Below are positions 22,587-34,247 of a stretch of 64,000 nt of DNA, piece after piece. The stretch comes from Grifola frondosa (taxonomy: Eukaryota; Basidiomycota; Agaricomycetes; Polyporales; Grifolaceae), in assembly GCA_001683735.1 (NCBI GenBank), contig LUGG01000014.1:992001-1056000 (forward strand), in the 5' to 3' direction. The position numbers and the translations under genes are program-made. The notes under the pieces were generated by a model. It searched no databases and was not told the origin of the DNA. It worked only from the letters and a program-made list of their open reading frames with translations. Each line of letters starts with the position of its first letter. Position 1 is the first letter of the stretch.

Positions 22587-24710
22587 TCAAAAGTGCATAC
22601 CGTCCACGTCTACGATGAGTTTATTGCGGGCCTCCTCAACTAAATCAGCGATGGGTGGAAGATTCCCTGACGCCGCCGCGGATTTGACAGCTGCTTTAAA
22701 GTGCGCAGTGACGGATAGAAAGTCTTCCGTCCGCACTTCCACATCCCCGTAACGAAAAACTGGGATGTCCTCATCGGCGCCCACGTCTCCTGATTGGATC
22801 GCATGAATGCGGACCTTTTCGAAGTATGTCCTCCACAGATCCTCCGCAGGCATCGTCTTGAAGTCCATCACTTCTGGAATCTCTCGGATTTTCCAGGCTT
22901 CATCCTCATGGAAAAATATGTTGGCGATAAAATGAGGGACGGATATGTAGTGCTTATAAGAAGAAAATTGGGCATTGATAAGCTGGTCCTGCACTCTAGC
23001 TTTGAGCTCCGAAGTCGGTACATGTCCCAGGATTGAGCCTAGAAACCAGACGAGACTCCATCCCGTCAAGTAAGGAGGATTGGCTTGGCTGACGAAGTTC
23101 ACCTCGATGATCCAGTGATTGGTTCCAGGCTGTACATGTGTATCAGTCAGTAAATGGACGACTCGCGTGCCAATATCCCGAGAGAGCTGATGAATGCGTC
23201 TCCCGCATGGCGTCTCCAAATCGATGTTGAGGTCCCAATGACGCGACGTTTGACTGTGATACTGTACCCAGATTGCATCCGAAGTATTGTGGTCATCTAC
23301 TGTTGGCCATAAGTCCCTACCATCGACCAATAGGGCTACCGCAAGGTACAACAGGTCGTTCTCCTTGGTATAACGTACTTTAAAGACCGCTCCTATTTTT
23401 TCGGTCCTATGCTCATTCTCCTGTTGTAGTACGACAACCGAGTAGTAAGAGCCAGCGCGCCCATTAGCGATTGTCATCGACAACTCGCCCGAGCTCCCTA
23501 CCTCCCACCGTCTAGGTGGAGACACTTGTCGGGGAATGTAACGGAGTGGCGGGTGAACTGGGAGGAGCGTGATGGACAGATCCGGCCGAACGTCGAGTGT
23601 TCTGGAATGACTATGGTGTACAAGGTATAGGTCCTTCATTGTGAAGGACTCTGGGTCGAGGTTATGAATATCGACTAGGCCTACTCTGCAGTACTGGTTG
23701 GTTGTGCCCCTGGCCGGCCGCACTTTGAGCCCAACTAGGTCTAGATCCCTGTGTCCGCACGCCAACACGATGGTGTACTCGCATTCACCATTGGGTATTG
23801 TGCTTTCTTTCATAGGAAGTCGAAGACGGATGCCGTGGTTCGTCACAGTGTACTCTGGCGAATACCAGGCCATTCCAAATATTTTTGCGAAGTCCTTGTG
23901 TGGCATCGGTCGAATAATATATTTGAATCGAGAAGGCTCGGGTGCAAGGATGTCTTGAATATCACCGTCGGTCTTCCAGTTGTGCCAAGCGAAAATGCTG
24001 TGGTCTGTCGTGGAATGCATAATCTCGTGCTGCAACCGGATGAATGCCCGCTTCCCCTCCCCATATATCGTCGGCATATGAACGTCAAATATACCCAGCA
24101 AGCAGTACGCCATGTCTTCCACACGCGTCGTTCTTCTATACGAAGCCCACAACATCCGTTGCGCTATGCTGACTTGCACCGGAAGGCCCAATAGCACATC
24201 GCGATCTACGAGAGTGATATCGTTGATCTCATCCACTAATGACTTTCGCGTCCCAAATTCCGACCAGTCCTTCTTGAAGAATACGACCTGCTTTGGGGCA
24301 ATGAGCTCCTGCAGGGTCCAGCCTCGCCTAAACCACTCGCTCCTCCTAAAGTTCTCCTCCGCAGAGGACGTAGGTGATTCTTCCACGTCGTCTAAATATG
24401 CATAGCACACTTCGGATTTGCGGTACCACGAGAACATCGAGTTGATCGACTCGGATACTTTCGGAGTGCTCGTCTTGTCAATGCAGCAGGTGTCTATCCA
24501 GACCCAGTCAAAATGTTCCTCTAGCGCCTTCTCACAACATTTTTTGAGCTTGGAGAAACCCTGTTCTTTCTCTGCCTCGGCAAGGTTGTGGATGTGATGG
24601 AAAAGAACTTCGCCCTCGCGCCATCTGTGAGATAGGATGGCGTACGGCGGCGCATGGTCAGCGTCGAGGAACTCCGTGAGCGTGAGCGTCTCTGTGTGTA
24701 GGAGTCGCAT
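22587..24710 (-). CDS. HET-domain protein 1 (heterokaryon incompatibility/allorecognition-like), 707 aa
   Basis: Single uninterrupted exon. The N-terminal HET domain starts MRLLHTETLTLTEFLD and PPYAILSHRWREGEVLF, then DWVWIDTCCIDKTSTPKVSE and SINSMFSWYRKSEVCYAYLD, then WFRRGWTLQELIAPKQVVFF. These are the ordered motifs of the HET family that overlaps the TIR-like fold. The following block AYCLLGIFDVHMPTIYGEG and AFIRLQHEIM marks the usual companion domain. The remaining 400 residues form beta-rich sequence with no NACHT, WD40 or other recognised effector. HET proteins trigger cell death on non-self recognition in ascomycetes; the basidiomycete role is largely unproven. It shares architecture with HET gene 2 directly upstream, so a tandem duplication is likely. 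Confidence 0.88.
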   Translation of the reverse strand: MRLLHTETLTLTEFLDADHAPPYAILSHRWREGEVLFHHIHNLAEAEKEQGFSKLKKCCEKALEEHFDWVWIDTCCIDKTSTPKVSESINSMFSWYRKSEVCYAYLDDVEESPTSSAEENFRRSEWFRRGWTLQELIAPKQVVFFKKDWSEFGTRKSLVDEINDITLVDRDVLLGLPVQVSIAQRMLWASYRRTTRVEDMAYCLLGIFDVHMPTIYGEGKRAFIRLQHEIMHSTTDHSIFAWHNWKTDGDIQDILAPEPSRFKYIIRPMPHKDFAKIFGMAWYSPEYTVTNHGIRLRLPMKESTIPNGECEYTIVLACGHRDLDLVGLKVRPARGTTNQYCRVGLVDIHNLDPESFTMKDLYLVHHSHSRTLDVRPDLSITLLPVHPPLRYIPRQVSPPRRWEVGSSGELSMTIANGRAGSYYSVVVLQQENEHRTEKIGAVFKVRYTKENDLLYLAVALLVDGRDLWPTVDDHNTSDAIWVQYHSQTSRHWDLNIDLETPCGRRIHQLSRDIGTRVVHLLTDTHVQPGTNHWIIEVNFVSQANPPYLTGWSLVWFLGSILGHVPTSELKARVQDQLINAQFSSYKHYISVPHFIANIFFHEDEAWKIREIPEVMDFKTMPAEDLWRTYFEKVRIHAIQSGDVGADEDIPVFRYGDVEVRTEDFLSVTAHFKAAVKSAAASGNLPPIADLVEEARNKLIVDVDGMHF

Positions 24711-25032
24711 GAAGTGGAATTGTATAGCTGCAGAAGAGCGAGAATGCAGATAGAGACGAAGAAGTGTGTGGAGGATAATAGGACGATATGAACAAGCGAG
24801 AAGGATCTGTGATGAAAAATTGAAGTCATTAATTCATCAATGACATTCACACATTCTAACTACACACCTGTGGAATCTAAGCTAAATCTAAAACAAAGCC
24901 ATCGAATTGGACGATCTACGTATTTGTTGTGATACGTTTGAGTTGGCGCTTCATTCAGGAACGAAGCCTTTGACAAACAACTGCATACAAACTTCCGAGA
25001 ACACAGGAGACCGCTGAATGACGCTGTCATGA
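24711..25032. other. Short intergenic, HET 1 promoter
   Basis: About 320 bp upstream of HET 1. Open frames here are antisense or short and have no domain character. Confidence 0.4.
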
Positions 25033-25318
25033 TCATTGGCATCTATGTTTGTCCCCATTTATATGGATTTTGAATGCTCGAGGGTTGCCAACCTTTCCCG
25101 CTACTATCGAGAACTGTCGCTCGAAATTAGCTGAATACCATTCTACATTGCAAAGTTCTATAACTCCGCCACCATCGAAGTGTTTGCTTTCTTGCGATGT
25201 CCGGTTTGTGTAAAATCTAACATTGATAATTACATTTTTATGAGCCGAATTAACCTGAATCCTACCTATATCAGACATGACCAGCAGGCCCACACTGCTC
25301 TCACCACCGGGAAGCGGA
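25033..25318 (-). pseudogene. Open frame likely representing the C-terminal tail of HET gene 2
   Basis: A stop-free minus-strand frame of about 95 codons lies just downstream of the HET 2 stop at 25329. It reads FPLPGGESSVGLLVMSDIGR, then NVIINVRFYTNRTSQES and GGGVIELCNVEWYSANFERQ. Composition is protein-like. A single-base shift at about 25327 would make it contiguous with HET 2. It has no convincing start of its own. I infer that it is the displaced C-terminus of HET 2. Confidence 0.45.
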
Positions 25319-25328
25319 AACCCTAGTT

Positions 25329-27047
25329 TTAGTGCTCATTATCTTCGACCATTTGTAGGCGCACCACATAGTGACCTTTCTGTGCTTGTTCTCTAACAGT
25401 CATTTTCAGCCATCCTTGCCCGAATCGCTTCATGATTTTGTCGGAGCATCGCCGTCGAGGATGATCAGGATTCAGCTGGAGCACCGACCCTTCGTACATT
25501 CCCTTTAACCTGTGCTCCCTTTCTTCTGCGCTGCTGGTCGATAGCCAATTGTCTTCGTCCTCAACGAGTATATCTAACCAGACACGTCCATCACAGTAAC
25601 GCATCGCGGGCACCCTGTCGACTCCGATGACGGCCGCGAATATTTGTCCTGTGACTCGGCCTCGGAACACAGCACTGTCGAACTTCGACTCCGCAAAAAT
25701 TTGCAAAGGAAGTAACATCGTGACAACCAGTCCCATTTTGGTTTTCTGCCACTTTTTTCCAGCGATGGATGTCAGCAGCTCCAAGTCATTGTTATGTGCT
25801 CCCTCGATGGTGAACTGAAAGCGAGAATCCTGGAGCCGAGAATTCAAGCAAAGATTGATATTGAGAATATCGGATAATGTTCTTCCACTTGTCTGCAGGA
25901 TGTATACATCTTTGGTGGCGAACCGCGTCAAGTCCTCATCTACCAGGATGAGATCTTTATTTGCTCTGTAGTACTGGTTGATCGTGCCAGCGCACGGTTG
26001 GAGCCAGATGCAAATATACGAGCGTCCTCTGCCTCTTGCTTTGGACCCATCATCAAACGCGCACGCCAATCCCGCCCAGTAGCCGCTGCACTTTCTAGGT
26101 ACGACTGGCAAACGCATTCGAATCCCGTGATTTGTTACTGAATGTTCTGGTAAAGGATCCACAATCACAAAGCTTTCCATGTATTCTTTGTATGAGACGT
26201 GGGCGATGTTGGCGTAAGCGAAGAGATCGGGTGAGGATGCGAGGAATCCATAATTTGTGGTGGAATGCAAAGGTTTCCGCTCAAACTTGAAGCGCGAGAG
26301 AGTGGTGATCTGGCCCTCGTATCCCAGCCAAGCAAAAATGCTGTGATCGTTGGAATGCTTCATAATCTCGTGTTGGAGGCGAATGAAGGCCTGACTACCC
26401 TCACCGTATATGGTAGGCATATGAACCCCGAACAGACCCATCAAGGAATACGCTCTGTCCTCCTCTCTGGTCGTTCTCCGCTTCGAAGCCCAAGACATCC
26501 GTGTCGCCACGCTCGGCTTGACAGGCAAGCGTACAAGAGCTTCGCGACTCACGCCGGTGATATCGTGAACCGTGTCCGCCAGTCCTTGTTTCGTCCCGAT
26601 ATCTCGCCAGTCCTCAGAGAAAAACACCACCGTTTTCGGCGCGATGAGCTCCTGCAGCGTCCACCCCTGGTGAACCACTCGCTCCGCCGGAAGGATGAAT
26701 CAGCTGCATCCGGATCCTCGTCGCCGCGAACATCATCCAGGTATGCGTAACACAACCTCGCATCACGGTACCAGGCATACATCGAGTTGATCGTCTCCGA
26801 CAGCTCTGAGCTGCTTGTTTTGTCAATGCAACATGTGTCTATCCAGACCCATTCGTACCCATCCTGCAGCGCCTGGGTGCAGCACCGCGATATCTTGGCA
26901 TAGCCTTTCATCATTTCCGCTCGGGACAGATCTTGGATTTGATGGAACAACACTTCCTCATCGCGCCATCTGTGGGACAAAATGGCATACGAAGGTGGGT
27001 TTATAAAACTCATCAAGCGTGGTCGTCCTCGTATTGAGCAATCGCAT
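25329..27047 (-). pseudogene. HET-domain protein 2, frame broken at two homopolymers
   Basis: Paralogue of HET 1. It begins MRLLNTRTTTLDEF at 27047, continues after a frame change with INPPSYAILSHRWRDEEVLF, YEWVWIDTCCIDKTSSSEL and CYAYLDDV, then SEWFTRG. After a second frame change it reads GWTLQELIAPKTVVFFSEDW and AYSLMGLFGVHMPTIYGEG. The changes sit in a run of four A at 27005-27008 (one base too many) and four C at 26664-26667 (one too few). The rest, 449 codons, is open to the stop at 25329. The C-terminal part differs strongly from HET 1. A real allele with frame damage is plausible, since HET genes decay readily, but two opposite homopolymer slips also suit sequencing error. Role: putative allorecognition. 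Confidence 0.85.
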
Positions 27048-27515
27048 TATGTCCGCGGACCTCGACGATAGATCTGAAGATAAGGACAGGGAATGCTTGA
27101 ACGAGTTATTCGTGCTGAGTATATGAGGATGCTTGCGTAGGTAGTTCGGACTGCGATGTCAGCTCCGGACGAAATATGATCTCCCTGAACTAAACTCGTT
27201 CACGTTCCACAGATGGTCTCCTGGGAAATATGACAGCCACAAATTAGATGTAAAGAGAATCATGCGAATACATCAAAGATGGGCTCTCACCACAGGCTAT
27301 CGTCGAGTGGTGGGACTGCGGGGATCAAAATTGGCAAGCAGCAAGGAAGAAACTCAAGAGAGTTTAGGCATCCATGCGTTATGCCCAAAGGGGCTGCGAT
27401 TCCCATACTTTTATTAACGGACTACGTAGCCGATACACCGAGAAGACTATGAAAATAGGTTTCCTCACCACAATAGCTTGACTGAATCTTATCGCAAAGT
27501 TAAATTTGACCTCCG
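27048..27515. other. Intergenic, upstream of HET 2 and downstream of hydrolase
   Basis: About 470 bp with no coding-like open frame and no repeat that I could see. Confidence 0.5.
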
Positions 27516-28772
27516 CTATGTACTGAATTCAGCGAGAAAATCGGGCTGTTTCAATTCACCTGTGAAATCGTTAGTCCGAATCTTACACGGAAACATTCCA
27601 AAACTCACTCTGTCCAAGAACCGTTTGAGGTGATAGATAACCTGCTCCGGTTGTTCCTGCTGTACCCAGTGCCCCGCCCCTTCAATCAGAACAACATCGT
27701 CTGCGCTCATCCTGCTGCACGCTTCAAGCTGCATCTTGTCCAAAGCGCCAGGGCTCTGATATACACCCCAATCCTTGCGCCCAGACAGATACATTGCCGG
27801 CACGTCGATCCGCTTCCCAGCGAAAGCGGTTAGGTCCTCGGATACCTGCTTATCGAACAAGCAGCGGTACCGGTTCAGCCCGCCCTGGAAGCCCGTGCGG
27901 GCGAATTCCTCTACGTATACAGCGAGCTCTTCGTCAGGGAGCCAAGCATTACGCGAGACTTCCTCAGGCGTGGGAGCATTCTGTTGCGCAACCTCCGTCA
28001 TTGTCGCATGGAGGGGCATGATATAGTAATGTGGCATGGTCGCGAGCGCTGCTGCGCATGCAGTGAGTGGATGAGGGTCATTGATGCTCCAGTCTGCGCT
28101 CTTGACGTGGAAGTATCCGCGTAAAAAGGAGTGCAGGCCCTGCGGCGCGTGCCACATGTGCATATTGGCCTCTGGGGTAGAAAAATACGTCGTGTAATGC
28201 TTACGCGGAGGGTCCAGGGCTGCAAGTGCATCGTCCATCCTGGGCGCGAAGGATGCCGTCCACTCGTGCTGCCCACGATCGGATTTGTTGACATCGAAAG
28301 GTAACGAAGGGGGTCCAGCGAAGGGGGTACTCATGAGGACGACGGATTTAAACAAATCTGGACGGATGAGTGCACAGTGCGCAGCTAGCGCAGAGCCGAA
28401 GTCATGCCCGATCACTGCTGCAACAGACTTGTACCCCAACGCATATGCGAGCGCGACAATGTCGTTGACCAGGTTAAGCATTCGAAACGGGCGCAAGTCG
28501 TCCTCGTAGCGGATTGGGCCTGTGGAAGTTAGGATGCTAGTAGTTCGGCCGTATCCTCTCTGATCAGGGGCGACGACATGGTATCCAGATTGTGCGAGGG
28601 GGAGAATAATCTTGCGCCATGAAATGGCGAGTTCTGGGAAGCCGTGGAGGAGAATGAGGAGTGGCGAGGAAGGCTCGCCGGCTTCCAGGATATGCATGAC
28701 AAGATCACGGATGGGTAACATTCTAGAAGAGATTCCACTGGGCAAACCGTGCCAACGGCCCTCAGGCTGCAT
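27516..28772 (-). CDS. Epoxide-hydrolase-like alpha/beta hydrolase
   Basis: Soluble alpha/beta-hydrolase of the epoxide hydrolase group, which opens epoxides through an Asp nucleophile. Visible landmarks in order: LLILLHGFPELAISWRK with the HGFP oxyanion element, VVAPDQRGYGRT, AAVIGHDFGSALAAHCAL with the nucleophilic Asp, a helical lid, and IEGAGHWVQQEQPEQ with the catalytic His. Length is about 415 residues. The start MQPEGRWHGLPSG at 28770-28772 is preceded by TTTTCAATAG, which looks like an acceptor, so an extra upstream exon is possible. The C-terminus is open as written to 27516. A GTGAGT donor after FLDR and a CACAG acceptor would instead end the protein after two more codons. Substrate unknown. 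Confidence 0.85.
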   Translation of the reverse strand: MQPEGRWHGLPSGISSRMLPIRDLVMHILEAGEPSSPLLILLHGFPELAISWRKIILPLAQSGYHVVAPDQRGYGRTTSILTSTGPIRYEDDLRPFRMLNLVNDIVALAYALGYKSVAAVIGHDFGSALAAHCALIRPDLFKSVVLMSTPFAGPPSLPFDVNKSDRGQHEWTASFAPRMDDALAALDPPRKHYTTYFSTPEANMHMWHAPQGLHSFLRGYFHVKSADWSINDPHPLTACAAALATMPHYYIMPLHATMTEVAQQNAPTPEEVSRNAWLPDEELAVYVEEFARTGFQGGLNRYRCLFDKQVSEDLTAFAGKRIDVPAMYLSGRKDWGVYQSPGALDKMQLEACSRMSADDVVLIEGAGHWVQQEQPEQVIYHLKRFLDRVSFGMFPCKIRTNDFTGELKQPDFLAEFST

Positions 28773-29897
28773 ACCTATTGAAAATGTGGTTGTTAGCGCA
28801 TGCATTTCACACACTCGCGTTCGTCCTCAAGCTCAAGGTCGATCGCAAGGATAGGTGAGAACATGGAAGTACGTCGGTTGTGAAACCTATCTGAGCGCGT
28901 AACGGCTCACTCGTCTACCACTCATCAACTGCAACAATACAACAACCGAGATAAAATCCAGAACGATTGATAAGCAGGCCAGTGCTCTTGGGACTCCATC
29001 GAAATAACGAAAGAAGAATCGAAAACGTCTGAAATTACCTTCAGAAGTTGTGGACATTGCGATGCCAATGATGATGGTGTGTTCAGAAATCGAACTAAGT
29101 GCACTTGACAAGAGTGGAGCGTAAAATAGCACCTGCGTGTGAGTTGTCGTAGTAAGCCACAAGCATGAGTTCAAGAGTATGTATAGAACATATCTTCATG
29201 TGACCACCATTCTCCTGAGAAAGTTACACGACAAACGTTAAGATGGCGAAGACAGCTAATAGGAAGCATTTACCTTAGATAGACGCTCGATATACGTAGG
29301 TTGTTGAGTACATCGTTTTCACCAGATGGCGAATATAAATGGCCGATGTTGCACGGAATTCACTTGTTATATCCGCGCTTTTATCGTCACGCCGAAGACA
29401 TCAAGTCCCTGCCTCCCAAACGGGACACAGTAAGGAACGTACACACTTATCAAGTTCTTGAACAGGCGATCCAGGCCATATGATCTTTCCCACTCGAATG
29501 TGCTCTCTTACATCCACACCTCGAGGGAGGTGCGAAGAGCACGAGCTGCAGGGAGCCCTATTCAATAGACGAGAATGTTTAGTGTATGGCGCAATAAGTA
29601 ATTCAACGGACACGAACAACAGCGCGGACGTCCATCTGTGCCGTGGGCCGTGCACCGCTTGCTTTGGTCGACCGTGTGGGTACTATTTACACTTCGGAGC
29701 GAAGACGTGCTCGAATTTGAGGAGGCGAATAAGGTCGCAACGCTGCTGGAGAGGATGATCAGCCGTTATCCTTATTAAGTGTCCCGAACCTTGCCGAAGA
29801 CTGGGCTGATGGTTAATCCTATGGCATGCGCCGATAAATACCCTACAACATTGTGTGCATACATTCCATGCTGCTAGGCTATGAAGCAGTCCGCTCA
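28773..29897. other. Intergenic, 1.1 kb
   Basis: Contains a 95-codon minus-strand frame (28887-29174) with a hydrophobic middle, but no splice or domain support, and short frames elsewhere. A missing first exon of the hydrolase may lie at 28800-28860. No repeat or RNA gene seen. Confidence 0.4.
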
Positions 29898-32800
29898 TCA
29901 CAAACACGTATATGCAAAGATGAACGACATCCCAAGTAGAACGACTGCAGAGCCAGAGGGCCGTTTCAGTGCTAACGCAGATGATCCTGATTTCCCTGCG
30001 CTAGTAGAGGCCGCCGGGGATGGGACGGCAGTATTCGTCTGGCCGCCACTGGTGGGGTTTGTACACTGCTGGCGGAAGTATATGTAGTACTGGTGAAGTA
30101 GAGGCACTGCTGGTGGAGTTCGACCCAGTACCAGGGCCGAGCACATCGCCCGGGGACAATGCCAACTGACAGGATGATTCACATCAGCGTGTATAAATAA
30201 TTGGACGGATCTGCCCACCAGTGCGAGATGCGCGCCGACGACTGGTCGTGCTTTGAAGGTGTTGATGACTGCTCCGGTTGTCGCATCGTACCAATCTCCA
30301 AAAGGCTGCGAGCCTTGCCCGTCCGAAGCGTATTTCCGCACCAAACTGATGAGCGAATCACGCAGGCTAGAAGAGGTCACGAAGGCGGCCGTCCATATCT
30401 CCCAGCCTGTTCAGGTGAACTTGATGAGGAAGGCATATAATGTAGGAAAATCAGACTTACCTGACAATGTGTACGTATGGCTAGATGCGACCATAAATCA
30501 GGATTGTGAATAGAAATGGACTTACCGAGTATCGAGAGGTAAGCCGTAATCATCTAATACATTTTGTGATCAGCCAATGTATCAGTGAGTTGGAATTGAA
30601 CTCACTGGTAACGGAATTGTACCAATTGGTCTCTATATTCCATACTCATTCAGCTTCATGTCATGGGGATTATCGTGGCCGCCTCCACTTACGCATATTA
30701 AACACCGACTCGGGAAAGACCGCTGTGTTCAGCAACTTGTCGGCATACAAGTTGTACGTTAGACCCCAGCTAAGCAGCAGGTATTCAGACAAAGTACCCC
30801 GCTTAGAGAATTAATAAGCCAGACCTAGAATCGTTCCCGTACTGTCACGGAAAGGATTAGCTATTTGGGATAGATCATATACTCAATGACATACTGCAAG
30901 AGTGAGATGCTTGTCATCGGATGAATTAGCGAGTTGCTGAAATTCCCGAACATATGTCGCTGCGATTGTCTACTCATTTTCAGGTCTAGTCCGTCAGGCC
31001 AGATAAATATAATGACCTACACTGTAATTCGCACTCTTGGCAGTATCCCCAGCTAATGCGGCCAGCTCTGACATGGCCTTGATACCAATGATACCCTTGA
31101 TTGCCAGATTTGTCTGATTAGCGAGACTTCCCGCGAAGTCGTCTGTGCTGGGTTGGTCCGCCGGGGTCAAGGAGTCGGCAATTAAGAACTGCGTCCATTG
31201 ATCGAGAAGGTCATACTTGTATAGGGATAGAAGAGAGTATCAGCAGGTGGAGACTAGAAGGACGAGGTATGCGTACATATGTGGTCAGAAGCGAGGTATC
31301 ATTGGTTTGCTGAGTGTAGCTCAGAGTCATGATAAGCATATTTCCGCTCTCTGATGACAATTAGATTAGCCCGCAGGACCTCCGACTTGATAAAAATATA
31401 TGTACCTTCGACGGGCATGTTCAAGTCTTGCCCTGCGTTCAATGATGAGTCACCCCTGCACCCGAGAGTTTGCAAACATACCGTCATTATGCCCTAGTGC
31501 CTGTGGATAATGTGCGCCTATGTTGCCAGCATTAAAACATCGAAATCTATCACAATACATGTGATATGCTCACCCAAGTCATGTACACACCATTCGTTCG
31601 GATACTGTCCCGTTGCCTGGTACTCGAAGATGGGCAGTAGCAGGCCCTTTCCTATGGCAGGATTGGTGTACAGAAACAGAGGCCATGCCGGAAAGATGAC
31701 ATCGACGGTGTTCACATTCTATGCAGCAACTAAGCATCAGACGTCAACCTATTACACAACAACTGCTACTCACGCCATCGCTCGAGATTTCTTTGTGCAA
31801 TCAATCAATATGGTGACGGTAAACGACCGAATGGCTGACAAACCTTTCATAAACACAAGAGCATCAGAGGCGTTGAAGTTCCCCGTACTATCCTTTGACG
31901 TGGTGATTTCAACGGAAGCCATTCCTTGTCTGATGGCCAGAGCGACAATTGAAGCATAATCCTCTGCTATTTTTGAAGCGTCTTTCGCAACGTTGGCATC
32001 AAAAGACTGCGCTCTCGTCAACGCCCCACCATAGTCATTCAGGAATGCCGAAATCTAGCAACACAGATAGTTCGTGAGCAATGGCTCGGAAGTCCGCGAT
32101 TCAATCATTACCGCATCTCCCACGGACGAGAACCGTGTCCGGAAATAAGAACTCCGCAATTGCGTGGCGCCATTCGCAACGATGTATTCTATTGCGGGGT
32201 CCCGTATATGTCCAACAGAGAAAACCACTGGCTGCGACGTATCCAACACGTTGCCTAGATCGACAGCAAACGCAAAGACCGGCCACCTGTCGGAGACAGC
32301 ACGGAATTCTGAGTCTTGGGTGTTCAAAAGCTTGCTATTGTTGATGAACTGGGCGCGAAGGATGATATCCTCCCCTGACTGATATGTTGTTCCCGACAGC
32401 TGCATATGAAAGAATTTGAGTCAATCGAGGATCACGATATTTGCACGAAGCTTACACCCTGGGTCGAGTAATATGCAGAGCCCTCTGAAGAGACTTCCGT
32501 AATTAGTCACGGTTTGTGTATTGGAGATCCCTACGCACGCTGGATATGATCGGCCACTTCACCAAAAGTAGTCTGGTTGACCAGCTGAACTTGGTGAGTA
32601 ATAATATCCCCGACAGTAGTCGTCCAATTGGCAGTGAGAGTGTCGTCACCGGAAATCCACTCCGCACTGATGTCTGTGTAGACTTGAACAGAATGTGCAT
32701 TGTTGTCATTCGAAGCGACCTCTAATGCAAGGTAAGAGAGCGGAATAGATTGGTTGACGAGGTCGTTCGGCTTTAAATGTGTTGAATATCGAAATAATGG

Positions 32801-33322
32801 TCAAATAACGGGAAATAACGACACCTCTACAGGACTCAGGAATCTAGCAGTGAGGTCGACCGGGCCTGCTGTCATCACGAATATACTTTGTGTGGCTGTG
32901 AACTATTCTGAGCATACAATATGAACAGTGCTCCCGCAAAACACAGAATGATTTATGCGTACTTCGGAGCTTTTCTGAACGGCTTTTTGCGCTCCAGGAA
33001 CAACGGGATCACCAAGAAAATTATATGTTATTCCGTCGACTTTGATATAACCAGCCCATCCAAGAATCTGTGGAGGTTGTAACGTTAAATCGAAAGACGT
33101 CTTTGATTTAAAAAGGTTGAGATGTACAGAACCGGTCCAAAATGTCGGCCAAGCAGCATTCAACGCAGTTCCCTGTCCCTGAGTCAGCCACGCAGATAAA
33201 TAGGGTGAGCGAACAGCCAAAGGCATTGCTGAAGGATTGAAAGGCGTCGCATTCCAAGAGAGCGCACAAAGAGCGGGGGCGACGAAGAACAGCAAAGAAA
33301 AAGAGCGAATGAGTGAGGACAT
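29898..33322 (-). CDS. gtaA: Glutaminase A-type secreted amidase (GtaA family), copy A
   Basis: Extracellular glutaminase family of filamentous fungi, hydrolysing glutamine to glutamate and ammonia. The start at 33322 gives signal peptide MSSLIRSFSLLFFVAPALCA and then LSWNATPFNPSAMPLAVRSP and WPTFWTGS. Following exons encode ILGWAGYIKVDGITYNFLGD, VFVMTAGPVDLTARFLSPVE, ILRAQFINNSKLLNTQDSEF, VGHIRDPAIEYIVANGA and ALAIRQGMASVEITTSKDS. Then come VDVIFPAWPLFLYTNPAIGK and FEYQATGQYPNEWCVHDLG, LANQTNLAIKGIIGIKAMSE and FGDWYDATTGAV. This is the complete order of the N-terminal beta domain and C-terminal helical barrel. About ten introns are needed. The end (29898) carries a Ser/Thr-rich stretch and a hydrophobic tail, which may be a GPI signal; the frame there is uncertain. 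Confidence 0.88.
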
Positions 33323-34023
33323 GTCTCTGGTGCGAGCTGGTTGATGGTAGAGGGAACTCAGGTCAGCATCAGCGCCCTTGCCGCCTAGAAGGTGAGAGTG
33401 ACTGATGACAGATCTTGACGAAGAGAATCCACTAGTAGCATAGCCTCGTTATGATTGAAACGTACAACAAGTCATTCAGCTCAGGCCTTCAGCAAGTGAT
33501 TTCTATACCCCAGCAGACTGGAAGATTCCGGCATTGAAGTACATCTCGCGTCGAACGGGACAGACACGAAATCTAAGCAGATATGATTATTGATGGGCCT
33601 GAGGTAGACATGATGGGCGGTCACAGACGGCAACGCCACTTGACGTTGTTTGTCTGAGCCAAATATGCACCTACAACGCGTCGCGATCGAACGCGCTGCG
33701 TCACACTCAGGAGGATTGTGACTACGTTAACTACATTGTTCCCCGCCTTGTAGTTTGTACTCTCCTGGTTTTCCATGTTTCCTCGCGATGTTCCCCCTTC
33801 TTCACATCTACCTTGTCCTTGCATGTTGTTTAATTCCTCAAGGTTGAATTTCTTGGCCGCTTCCTCGTGGAGCCCTTGTCGTCTTCACCTTGTTCGCCAG
33901 TCTACATAAACCTCTCATGTCTCAAGCTCGAATACCCATCAGCACCCGCCTGGTTAGCGGCCATCTGTACAACGATCTCCCCGCACATATATCTGTACAC
34001 CTATAATCATCCTCACGCCCATA
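33323..34023. other. Intergenic upstream of glutaminase A
   Basis: About 700 bp. It should contain the glutaminase A promoter. The last 150 bp are pyrimidine-rich on the plus strand. No gene recognised. Confidence 0.5.
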
Positions 34024-34247
34024 ATGTCCTCCACCGCGCTCACAGCCTCCATCTACCCCTTCCCCTCCGCCCCCTCCGCCCCACACGCATTCAGCATATT
34101 CGCATTCCCACAAGCGCCGCGCGATCCCACACGCTATTCGAGGACATCTGGGAGCTTCTCCGCCCGTCTTCGGTGCACCCCGGCCGCAGGAAGCGATGCA
34201 ACAGCACTCCTCCCATCACCAGCCTGAAGAGGATGTTCGGGCTGTAG
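34024..34247 (+). CDS. Possible small protein, frame broken once
   Basis: ATG at 34024 opens MSSTALTASIYPFPSAPSAP then HAFSIFAFPQAPRDP. In a neighbouring frame the sequence continues TLFEDIWELLRPSSVHPGRR, then KRCNSTPPITSLKRMFGL with TAG at 34245-34247. The second part is amphipathic and protein-like, and a one-base change near 34128-34135 would join the two. I do not recognise a family. It could be noncoding. Confidence 0.3.
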
